NCBI GenBank assembly: GCA_002285055.1
Contig: NQYJ01000013.1
Span: 21,288-64,223, forward strand
Direction: 5' to 3'
Length of the DNA stretch: 42,936 bases
From: Candidatus Izimoplasma sp. ZiA1
Lineage (GTDB): Bacteria; Bacillota_I; Bacilli_A; Izemoplasmatales; Izemoplasmataceae
Below the pieces are notes generated by a model, which was not told the origin of the DNA, did no database searches, and worked only from the letters and a program-made list of their open reading frames with translations. Positions 35,217 through 41,573 of this stretch are shown here, piece by piece (position 1 is the stretch's first letter; each line of letters opens with the position of its first letter). The translations under genes were made by a program, and so were the position numbers.

Positions 35217-35852
35217 TTACCTCGTTTCGGTAGTATATGAGTTGTCATAAGCTCTTTTAAATGCAATATCTACATACTTATTTGGGTTTCTCAAAAATGT
35301 AGATTCAGCGACTACTATACAATAATCTTTCCTATCGATATTGCTCTCATCACTCATAAGAAAACCGTGATAATCTTCTCCTGAAAAGGAATCTTTCATA
35401 TTCTTAATAACCAAGTTAGGTAGTACGGACTTTCTTAAATCCTTACCACCTGAATATTTATTGTATGCCCAATTGGAATTTTCATTATATCCGTTTTGCC
35501 CATATGTTCCATATTTTGGCGATGAGTAATCCGGTTGATTTTGAATAACACAAATAACTCCATTACGACCTGATGATTTATCTCTTCTTGTATGTTTTTC
35601 CATTGAATACCTTAGTTCCCATTCAACCCATTTACTTACCTTTACATTAGGTGAAATTACAACAACAGTTACAGTACTATCAAAAATCATAGTACCTAAG
35701 TACTGTTTCATAGTTGAATCAGCATAATCAAGTGCAACAAATCCCTTCTCACCTTTATAGTAAGAGCTGTTTCCTTGAAGTGCATTCATGATTTTATCCC
35801 GTGTACAAGCAGCATCACTAAACTTATAACTTACAAATACTTTATGTGGCAT
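35217..35852 (-). CDS. thsB: ThsB, TIR-domain sensor of Thoeris (first copy)
   Basis: A 211-residue TIR-like protein starting MPHKVFVSYKFSD. T-V-V-V-I-S-P-N-V near 62 and W75-V-E-W-E79-L match the strand and catalytic Glu of ThsB. After phage recognition, ThsB converts NAD to a cyclic ADP-ribose isomer that activates ThsA. A Gly/Tyr/Asn-rich loop (about 108-135) is where variation in phage recognition might lie; that is inference. First gene of the operon, with AAAAGGAGGGG directly upstream. Confidence 0.88.
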   Translation of the reverse strand: MPHKVFVSYKFSDAACTRDKIMNALQGNSSYYKGEKGFVALDYADSTMKQYLGTMIFDSTVTVVVISPNVKVSKWVEWELRYSMEKHTRRDKSSGRNGVICVIQNQPDYSSPKYGTYGQNGYNENSNWAYNKYSGGKDLRKSVLPNLVIKNMKDSFSGEDYHGFLMSDESNIDRKDYCIVVAESTFLRNPNKYVDIAFKRAYDNSYTTETR

Positions 35853-35881
35853 AATACCCCTCCTTTTATTCTTTTATTTAT

Positions 35882-35923
35882 ATTATAACATACCTTATTA
35901 TAAATAACAGGTCATATATGGCC
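35882..35923 (-). promoter_or_regulatory. Thoeris cassette promoter with CATATATG palindrome
   Basis: TATAAT on the - strand (35882-35887) lies about 30 nt before thsB1. The -35 region is poor (CTGTTA). The near-palindrome GGTCATATATGGCC (35910-35923) lies 22 nt upstream of the -10, mirroring cassette 4. Confidence 0.5.
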
Positions 35924-35925
35924 CA

Positions 35926-35949
35926 AAATAAAAAAGCCAAAATGGCTTT
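35926..35949 (-). terminator. Terminator next to att copy B
   Basis: The stem AAAGCC-AAAAT-GGCTTT (35933-35949) has an A-run on the left, so a T-run on the - strand. It stops transcripts arriving from the PARIS cassette. Confidence 0.7.
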
Positions 35950-35977
35950 GTTATGGTTTGCATGTCTATAGTTGCAA

Positions 35978-35995
35978 CTATTTGTGATACGGCTC
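35978..35995 (-). repeat. rlmH-end att site, copy B
   Basis: On the - strand GAGCCGTATCACAAATAG encodes E-P-Y-H-K-stop. Seventeen bases (35979-35995) are identical to the end of rlmH (40162-40178), the longest perfect direct repeat of the set. Confidence 0.85.
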
Positions 35996-36010
35996 ACTGA
36001 GATTCAATAC

Positions 36011-36021
36011 AGGGTAAAATG
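36011..36021 (+). repeat. Terminal inverted repeat, cassette 1 left end
   Basis: AGGGTAAAATG is the perfect reverse complement of CATTTTACCCT at 40151-40161. It starts 15 nt after the GGCTC of att copy B, the same offset as in cassette 4. Confidence 0.65.
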
Positions 36022-36182
36022 TTCGATATTGATTACATATTAATACTGACTTGAGTATAGTCTTCGAAGTCTATAAGTATACGGATGATACTAGTGGAAA
36101 CCTCCACCAAGATAACACACTTCCTTTTACTCGGGGGGGGGATTAGTAACTTAAACATCAAAATTCTAGTGAATATTAGTAC
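36022..36182. other. Structured non-coding tail after ariB with a G9 tract
   Basis: Three small hairpins follow one another: AGTCTTC/GAAGTCT (36059-36072), AGTAT/ATACT (36076-36092) and GTGGA/TCCAC (36094-36107). A run of nine G follows at 36133-36141, very unusual in this AT-rich DNA. No coding frame or T-run is seen, so its role is unknown. Confidence 0.4.
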
Positions 36183-37106
36183 CTATTTGCAATATTGATT
36201 TAAATATTTTTTTAAGCAGTCGGGAGTAATAGTATTCGAGGACAACATTCGTAGCCCTTCTTCAACATTTGTTAATTCCTTAAAGTTTGTCTTTCTCCTT
36301 TTTGAAACCAATGTCCTATTTCCCTTGTTCTTATTTCTTATATTTGTCTCATAAAGAATTCTATTAATAATACCTAAGTACTCAGACATTATGAATTTTC
36401 CTCTAAAATTGCAGATAGAATTTGATTTTAGCTCCTGAATTGTTTCTGACAATTTTTCACTTGAAATTTCAATATAGCCTGGAGTTATATTTTCAAGATC
36501 ATTAATGCATCCTATTGAAGAGAAATCCTTCAAATTCCTTACCTTTGACAAATCAGGATAATGCCCAGTAACAGTGTTAAATTGCTTTTGCAACTTAAAC
36601 CAAGCATTCACAATTTCCTGTTGACTTAAGATAATTTGCATAGAGGTATCATAAAAATCCATGATTTTAGAGTAATCTTTCTTATCTTTGTGAGTAATAG
36701 AATACTCAGTTATTAACAGTTCTTGATTTATGAAACTTGAAAAGGATTTTCTATCAAAATAATTATTTTCTATTGAATAACAACATGTTAAATAAATTTC
36801 ATCATCTACATCATCATTTTCATCAAAATCCCTATCAACAAAAAATAGATGTGTGTCAGTATCATAACTTGAAAAGTTTTGTGAATAGTCTTTCATACCT
36901 AATACATTTCCCTTACCATAACATACAAAAGGAACCAATTTTTTAGAAGAGTATTGTTCAACCCTAGTACTATAATACTTTGCATCGTGACCTTCAAAAA
37001 AGCAAATTGATTTAGGTTCACTGGATCTAGATATGCTCATGAACTCTAAGAGCAGTGTAGATAAAGTTTTTCTTTGCTCATCCATTGTACTAACTAGTGA
37101 TGTCAT
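36183..37106 (-). CDS. ariB: AriB-like DUF4435 TOPRIM nuclease (PARIS)
   Basis: A 307-residue protein of the DUF4435 type. The N-terminal acidic motif F-F-E38-G-H-D and the later T-H-L-F-F-V-D-R-D-F-D (about 86-96) are the TOPRIM metal-binding Glu and DxD. E-N-N-Y-F-D near 115 is also typical. In PARIS, AriB is held by the AriA ATPase, is released when a phage anti-restriction protein is sensed, and then cuts host tRNA, halting growth. Its ATG lies inside ariA (17-bp overlap) with GGAG 5 nt before. The gene pairing makes the assignment strong; the trigger is unknown here. Confidence 0.82.
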   Translation of the reverse strand: MTSLVSTMDEQRKTLSTLLLEFMSISRSSEPKSICFFEGHDAKYYSTRVEQYSSKKLVPFVCYGKGNVLGMKDYSQNFSSYDTDTHLFFVDRDFDENDDVDDEIYLTCCYSIENNYFDRKSFSSFINQELLITEYSITHKDKKDYSKIMDFYDTSMQIILSQQEIVNAWFKLQKQFNTVTGHYPDLSKVRNLKDFSSIGCINDLENITPGYIEISSEKLSETIQELKSNSICNFRGKFIMSEYLGIINRILYETNIRNKNKGNRTLVSKRRKTNFKELTNVEEGLRMLSSNTITPDCLKKYLNQYCK

Positions 37107-38445
37107 ACATACTCCAGAATTTTCTAATATCCTTTGCGAATTTCACGAAATCATTCTCAAATATAAAAGGTGAATGTGTTGTAGCGATAAGAAGTGCGAT
37201 TTTATTCGAGTTATACATATCCTCTAAGAAAGTTTTTTGCCAAAATATTGATAATGATAACTCTGGTTCATCAATTAATAAAATAATATCCTTTTCCAAA
37301 TTTAAATATAACTGGGCAAAAATAGAGATGATTTGCTTTTCTCCAGAAGATAGTTGATCAAGTGTGATTATATCACTATTTAATGTTTCTATTTTTACGT
37401 CCAAGTTAACTTCATCAAAAACTATATCTTTTCCATTAAGATATTTATTACATACTGTTATAAACCTTTTTAACTCCTCATCAAGCACCTTCTGATCGTC
37501 ATAAATATCCATTAGTCTTGAAAGGTAATAGTCTAGAAAGTCCGAGTTCTTATTATCATCTTGATCACCCGAATCAATATATTTATATAGGTCAGAAATT
37601 TTCGTTATTTTTTCTTGTCCAATACGACCAATTAAAATATCAATAGCCTTTTTTTCTGGTTTAGTTCTTTCACTTAATGAACTGTCACTCGTAATATTAT
37701 CAGATAACAAATCATCTAAGATTTGAGCATTCATCTTTGAGTAACTTAATATAGCTTTATCTTTCATATTTTCAAGTAAATTTTGAATCATAAGTTTCAC
37801 ATCTGCCATCCCAAAATTTATTTTACTGGTTTTTCTAACAGGCTTACGAAGTCTTCGTCTTCTAGTATTTCTTTCTTCAATCCATTTAAAATTCTCTAAT
37901 CCATCTTCTATTCTTCTATAAGTAGTCATATAAAGTGCAGATGTGTTCAACTCTTTTCTTAAAACAATGAATTCATTTTCACTCTTAATCTCAAATATCG
38001 AATTTAAATCCATACCTTTAACATAATCATCTACATATCTTGATGGCATAATCCCATGACAGCTGTTTAAAAATTCATCTGGTGTTGTGGGTATTTTTAT
38101 TTTCAATGTTTCATCAATTTCCATAAGTGCAGTTGTAGGGATTTCATCTTTTAAGTACTCTAGAAAACTCTCTATAAATTCAAGACTTCTAATCGATACA
38201 ATGTCATCTTTTAAGATAGAATAACGATGGCCATCTATCACAACATTTATTTGCCTAAAATTGTATTTTCTCAAGGCTCTTAAATCTCCATTCAAGGATG
38301 CGTTAATTATATTAAGTATTGTTGTCTTTCCAGATCCATTCTCTGCCACGAATATATTAACAGCTTCATTAAACTCAAATTTATAATTATCTCTACCAAA
38401 TAAACCAATTATTTCAATGTTTTCTAAATTACTTCTATTTTTCAT
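37090..38445 (-). CDS. ariA: AriA-like ABC-type ATPase (PARIS)
   Basis: A 451-residue ATPase of the AAA15/OLD-like group without a nuclease domain. Walker A is AENGSGKTT (34-42), the signature LDQLSSGEKQ (about 357), Walker B ILLIDEPELSL (about 385), and the switch His lies in ATTHSPF (about 418). Residues 150-330 form a long helical, coiled-coil insertion. In PARIS, AriA subunits form a cage that binds AriB and acts as the sensor. It is followed by ariB with overlap and preceded by the FokI-like gene after 15 nt (AAAGGAA box). The assignment is by pairing with a DUF4435 protein. Confidence 0.82.
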   Translation of the reverse strand: MKNRSNLENIEIIGLFGRDNYKFEFNEAVNIFVAENGSGKTTILNIINASLNGDLRALRKYNFRQINVVIDGHRYSILKDDIVSIRSLEFIESFLEYLKDEIPTTALMEIDETLKIKIPTTPDEFLNSCHGIMPSRYVDDYVKGMDLNSIFEIKSENEFIVLRKELNTSALYMTTYRRIEDGLENFKWIEERNTRRRRLRKPVRKTSKINFGMADVKLMIQNLLENMKDKAILSYSKMNAQILDDLLSDNITSDSSLSERTKPEKKAIDILIGRIGQEKITKISDLYKYIDSGDQDDNKNSDFLDYYLSRLMDIYDDQKVLDEELKRFITVCNKYLNGKDIVFDEVNLDVKIETLNSDIITLDQLSSGEKQIISIFAQLYLNLEKDIILLIDEPELSLSIFWQKTFLEDMYNSNKIALLIATTHSPFIFENDFVKFAKDIRKFWSMYDITS

Positions 38446-38460
38446 TCTTATGTTCCTTTC

Positions 38461-39408
38461 CTAATACGAAATTAATTTTGAATTAAATTTACCAGGTTGT
38501 TTGAAATATCCTAGTGGGAATGTTTCATCACCTTTTTTACTATTCCACTTTACTGCCAAATCTTTCAGTTCTTTTGCTGTAATCAGTGTTATAACTGTGT
38601 CATTTAGCAATTGATACTTCATTGCTTCTTCTACTGATTTCTCAGTAAAAGATGGTCCTATTACTAAGAATGAAGCAACATTCTTCTCACTAGATCTTAT
38701 ATATCTATCAAATTGTGCCATATGATCTTTTAAATTAACTTGAGTCTCTTTAGATTTATTATCCCACATAATCAATTTATCATTAAATGTAAGTATTCCA
38801 TCTGGATGCTCCGAACCAATTAAATCAAGAGGGGCATTGTTAAGTAATACTTGGAATATGTAATCAGTAGCTTTTTCAAACTTCTTCTCGCATTCCAAGT
38901 CCTTAGAAATCACATGTCCTTGTCTGAGTTCTTCTAAATTTCTAGCAGCTAATAGTTCGTAATTATCAAACCATTGGATTCTCTCATCATCAAGTTCAAC
39001 AACAACTTTTTCCTTATAACTGTCAAAATATTCAATTATTTTATATATTCTAGTCTCTTTAGTCCCACTAACGCCAAGTCCAAGTTCTTTTACCCATTCA
39101 TAGATAATATCACTTGATAATCCATCTCTTGAATTAAAACCACCGAGTAATACTGAAGGCTTAACATTATTTACAATGATGTCTTTAAGCTCGTTCATTC
39201 TAAGATACTTAGATACATTGATTCCACTTCTTTCAATAATATCTACAAGATAATCTTTAGATCTTAGTCTCTTGTTTTCTAACAATTTTATATATCCTTG
39301 TTTTTTTATCTCAATATCATATATTTCTCTTAGTGTTTTAACAATCTCGATAGGGATTATATCAAAATCTTCTCCATCGTCATTTCTAACTTTGAAAAGC
39401 AATCCCAT
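38461..39408 (-). CDS. FokI-like nuclease, C-terminal part of a split gene
   Basis: The frame from the first internal ATG has 315 codons, but coding-like sequence in the same frame runs upstream to the TAA at 39487. The protein has a SAP-like helical region (W-V-K-E-L-G-L-G-V-S-G-T-K at about 105-117). A C-terminal PD-(D/E)xK nuclease follows: H201-P-D203-G, then W-D216-N-K218, then an A-Q-F-D-R-Y-I helix and F-L-V-I-G-P strand. The order matches the FokI cleavage domain. No ribosome site precedes the ATG at 39408. The intact protein would be about 508 residues. It heads the PARIS cassette and may be an added nuclease or remnant of another defence. Confidence 0.7.
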   Translation of the reverse strand: MGLLFKVRNDDGEDFDIIPIEIVKTLREIYDIEIKKQGYIKLLENKRLRSKDYLVDIIERSGINVSKYLRMNELKDIIVNNVKPSVLLGGFNSRDGLSSDIIYEWVKELGLGVSGTKETRIYKIIEYFDSYKEKVVVELDDERIQWFDNYELLAARNLEELRQGHVISKDLECEKKFEKATDYIFQVLLNNAPLDLIGSEHPDGILTFNDKLIMWDNKSKETQVNLKDHMAQFDRYIRSSEKNVASFLVIGPSFTEKSVEEAMKYQLLNDTVITLITAKELKDLAVKWNSKKGDETFPLGYFKQPGKFNSKLISY

Positions 39409-39486
39409 TCTTTGGAGTTCTCTTTTTACTCCATCTATTTCCTCATGGTTATGTATTATATTCTTCTTTTTAGGGAATTTCCCTAA

Positions 39487-39489
39487 TTA
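39487..39489 (-). other. In-frame TAA separating the two nuclease fragments
   Basis: This stop is followed in the same frame by 26 sense codons (L-G-K-F-P-K-K-K-N at first) leading into the downstream frame. There is no shift and no ribosome site between the fragments. A single change from a Lys codon (AAA) to TAA would explain it. Confidence 0.65.
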
Positions 39490-39987
39490 AGATTCCAAAA
39501 CCATATATTCATCTTCAGATATCCCTAACTTCTTTTGGATTTTAACAATAAGGTTTTTCTCATCTTTTGAAATCTGATCTTCACTCTCCCAAGCTGTATC
39601 TAATACAAAAGAGAAAAGTTCTAACTCGTTTTTTCTAGGATGATTATTAGATATAACAAATTCATTAGACTTCTTCACAATTTGTTGCTCAAACTTGATA
39701 ATTTCATCATTAAGTTTCTTACTCTCTAGTTTATAATCATCTTTATTTAGAAGTATGTGCTTAACTAGTATTGGAGTAATTGTTCTTAGGTTTCTATTGT
39801 CATGATATAAACAGTTTTCCAATGTTTCCTCAACGTTTTCTTTGTGAGAATATTGTGGTCCGGTTTTAATTAATGCTTCCACTAGTTCTTCTTTAGATAA
39901 AGATCTAAAATCTATTACGTAGGCATTAGCCACTCTCTTTAACTCGTTACTTGTTGAAATATTTTTAACTACAGTCTTAAAATCCAT
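39487..39987 (-). CDS. N-terminal part of the split FokI-like nuclease gene
   Basis: This part has 166 codons from the ATG at 39987, which follows AAGGAGGGG. The earlier in-frame ATG at 40020 lies upstream of that box. It starts MDFKTVVKNI, contains a small helical segment (R-S-L-S-K-E-E-L-V-E-A-L-I-K) and a charged coiled coil, and ends I-S-E-D-E-Y-M-V-L-E-S. The downstream fragment continues it in the same frame after one stop codon. No separate function is recognised for this part; it is probably the DNA- or signal-recognition half of the nuclease. A read-through product cannot be excluded. Confidence 0.7.
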   Translation of the reverse strand: MDFKTVVKNISTSNELKRVANAYVIDFRSLSKEELVEALIKTGPQYSHKENVEETLENCLYHDNRNLRTITPILVKHILLNKDDYKLESKKLNDEIIKFEQQIVKKSNEFVISNNHPRKNELELFSFVLDTAWESEDQISKDEKNLIVKIQKKLGISEDEYMVLES

Positions 39988-40005
39988 AAAACCCCTCCTT
40001 ATATA

Positions 40006-40030
40006 ATAAAAACAGCTCACGCAAGCTGCT
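40006..40030 (-). terminator. Terminator-like hairpin in cassette 1 leader
   Basis: On the - strand AGCAGCT-TGCGTG-AGCTGTT is followed by TTT and AT-rich sequence, then AAGGAGGGG and the first gene. It lies between the promoter at 40066 and the ribosome site. Confidence 0.5.
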
Positions 40031-40065
40031 ACATTTCACACCCTACATGTGTTTCTCTAATACTA

Positions 40066-40094
40066 ATTATATACTTTATAACCTTATTTGTAAA
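40066..40094 (-). promoter_or_regulatory. Promoter of cassette 1 (PARIS operon)
   Basis: TTTACA (40089-40094), 17-bp spacer and TATAAT (40066-40071) on the - strand, a near-consensus sigma-A promoter lying just after the rlmH terminator. Confidence 0.7.
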
Positions 40095-40099
40095 ACATA

Positions 40100-40129
40100 A
40101 AAAAGCTACAGCTCAACTGTAGCTTTTTG
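40100..40129. terminator. Terminator after rlmH / at cassette 1 right end
   Basis: The stem AAAAGCTACAG/CTGTAGCTTTT (40102-40128) has A- and T-runs on both sides. It separates rlmH transcription from the cassette 1 promoter. Confidence 0.85.
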
Positions 40130-40150
40130 TGTTTGATTATGAATTTCTTA

Positions 40151-40161
40151 CATTTTACCCT
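40151..40161 (-). repeat. Terminal inverted repeat, cassette 1 right end
   Basis: CATTTTACCCT pairs perfectly with 36011-36021. It touches the first base of the rlmH stop codon, as the cassette 4 repeat touches att copy D. Confidence 0.65.
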
Positions 40162-40178
40162 TATTTGTGATACGGCTC
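40161..40178 (-). repeat. att site, copy A: 3' end of rlmH
   Basis: The last codons of rlmH, GAG-CCG-TAT-CAC-AAA-TAA, are the reference copy of the repeated site. In staphylococci the same part of rlmH is the attB of SCC elements. Confidence 0.85.
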
Positions 40179-40637
40179 GTTGTTAGTTATTCTAAATGAA
40201 CGATATATTTGTTCTAGTAGTATTAATTTCATTAATTGATGTGGAAAAGTCATTTTACTAAATGATAATAAGTAATTAGATTTATTGATGATATCTTTAG
40301 ATAAACCTAAAGATCCTCCAATAATAAATGTTATATGTGAGTTATTATATGTTTTTATCTCTTCTATCTTTTTAGAGAGGTCTTCACTTGTTAGTTGTTT
40401 TCCTTCAATTGCTAAGGAGATAATAAAAGAATCTTTTATTTTACTATCTATTCTTTTGCCTTCTGTATCTTTAATGATTTCAATATCTTTTAATGATAGG
40501 TTTTCAGGAGCATGTTCATCTTTAACTTCAATAAGTTCTAGTTTTGTATATTTAGATAGTCTTTTTGAATATTCCTTAATCCCATCTACTAAGTATTTTT
40601 CTTTTAACTTGCCTACACTTATTACTGTAATTTTCAT
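40161..40637 (-). CDS. rlmH: 23S rRNA pseudouridine-1915 N3-methyltransferase RlmH
   Basis: A 158-residue SPOUT methyltransferase. MKITVISVGKLK at the start, the knot loop F-I-I-G-G-S-L-G-L near 101, and the C-terminal Y-R-S-F-R-I-T-N-N-E-P-Y-H-K are diagnostic. It methylates N3 of pseudouridine 1915 in helix 69 of 23S rRNA, with the C-terminal tail near the active site. The gene is 15 nt downstream of an AadK-type gene. Its 3' end is the target for the cassette array; insertion regenerates the E-P-Y-H-K ending, so the protein stays intact. Confidence 0.95.
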   Translation of the reverse strand: MKITVISVGKLKEKYLVDGIKEYSKRLSKYTKLELIEVKDEHAPENLSLKDIEIIKDTEGKRIDSKIKDSFIISLAIEGKQLTSEDLSKKIEEIKTYNNSHITFIIGGSLGLSKDIINKSNYLLSFSKMTFPHQLMKLILLEQIYRSFRITNNEPYHK

Positions 40638-40652
40638 ATAATCAACTCTTTT

Positions 40653-41510
40653 CTAGATGTTATGTTTTTCTTTTACTAGTTTAATTGTCTTTTTGAGATA
40701 TTCAAGCGTATCTTGATGCATTTTTTCTGGGAAATCATATTTTAAATGTTTAGCAATATATGTACCTAGATAATGAACTAAATCAATTGAACTTAGTAAT
40801 GCTTTGATATTGTTTAAGATATTAGCATCACTATATGTTTTTAATAACATATCCCATGTCTTTTTATCTAAATATCTTTCATAATATCTACCCTTAGACC
40901 CAGGATTAACTTTTTCTTCGTAATTAATACTTAAATATATGTTTAATAATGCCTCAATTTTTTCTTGTAAGATATTAAACATAAATTTAGTAAAAAATAA
41001 CTCATTACGGTAAAGTGACTTTACAACATATGATGTATCAAAATAAAACTCAGATAGTGCTTTATTATATGTTTCTTCTGATTCACTTTTAACATAGAAT
41101 CTATCTTCTTTAGTTGTTTGGGGTAAGGGTATACAATTATCCTTATCAATAACAACTTTATATAACGGCATATCATTAGCGTGTTTTATGTGAGATAAAG
41201 GGGCAAACCCAAAATCAATTTTAAATGTATCTTCATAAATGATAAGTCTTGTATAAGATTCATCAAGATCACTATATTCTTTAAAGGAATCTTTAAAAAA
41301 TAGTATTGGTGACCCAAACAGCGAAAACCATTCATCGTTACTAGTAAATAATGATGTATCTTTCACATAAAATAATGGATCTAAATCTGAAAAGATATCT
41401 TCTTTAACATTATCATTAACAGTAGATCCTTGTAAGACTAAACCTCTAATATTGTCATCATTCTCTGCAAACTTAATTACCGCTTCTAATACTTCATTAA
41501 TCGTTCTCAA
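40653..41510 (-). CDS. AadK-type (aminoglycoside 6) nucleotidyltransferase
   Basis: A 285-residue protein of the streptomycin adenylyltransferase family. The N-terminal nucleotidyltransferase core shows L-V-L-Q-G-S-T, then F-S-D-L-D-P-L-F-Y-V with the metal Asp residues, then W-F-S-L-F-G and I-D-F-G-F. A helical C-terminal domain follows. Such enzymes adenylate streptomycin at position 6, though many chromosomal members have unproven substrates; Q-G-S and D-L-D differ slightly from the usual N-G-S and D-Y-D. The start codon is TTG with AAGGAAG 10 nt upstream. Co-transcribed with rlmH. Confidence 0.8.
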   Translation of the reverse strand: MRTINEVLEAVIKFAENDDNIRGLVLQGSTVNDNVKEDIFSDLDPLFYVKDTSLFTSNDEWFSLFGSPILFFKDSFKEYSDLDESYTRLIIYEDTFKIDFGFAPLSHIKHANDMPLYKVVIDKDNCIPLPQTTKEDRFYVKSESEETYNKALSEFYFDTSYVVKSLYRNELFFTKFMFNILQEKIEALLNIYLSINYEEKVNPGSKGRYYERYLDKKTWDMLLKTYSDANILNNIKALLSSIDLVHYLGTYIAKHLKYDFPEKMHQDTLEYLKKTIKLVKEKHNI

Positions 41511-41538
41511 GATATCACTTCCTTAAAATCATTATAAC

Positions 41539-41573
41539 AAAAAACGATGTGCAATGCACATCGTTATTTTTTT
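41539..41573. terminator. Terminator of the two-component operon
   Basis: The perfect 10-bp stem AACGATGTGC/GCACATCGTT (41543-41565) has an A-run on its left and a T-run on its right. The kinase stop codon lies within the right arm. Confidence 0.85.

Larger units (their letters stand above)
33044..35978. mobile_element. Cassette 2: Thoeris cassette between att C and B
   Basis: A 2.9-kb segment bounded by rlmH-end repeats and holding only the three Thoeris genes, with its own promoter and the usual terminator beside the right att site. No clear terminal inverted repeat was found for it. Confidence 0.6.
35979..40161. mobile_element. Cassette 1: PARIS cassette between att B and rlmH
   Basis: A 4.2-kb segment flanked by a perfect 17-bp direct repeat and a perfect 11-bp terminal inverted repeat (36011-36021 and 40151-40161). 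It carries a broken FokI-like nuclease gene and ariA-ariB. It lies directly at the 3' end of rlmH, so it is the most recent or most rlmH-proximal insertion. Confidence 0.7.

Noticed and set aside
33062..35970. Terminal inverted repeat for the Thoeris cassette
   Set aside because: The best alignment of the two ends gives only about 7 of 13 matches, no better than chance in AT-rich DNA.
26792..40178. Integron or CRISPR array as explanation for the repeated short sites
   Set aside because: Spacing is 0.5-5 kb, there is no integrase or cas gene, and the repeat is the coding end of rlmH rather than a folded attC or CRISPR repeat.
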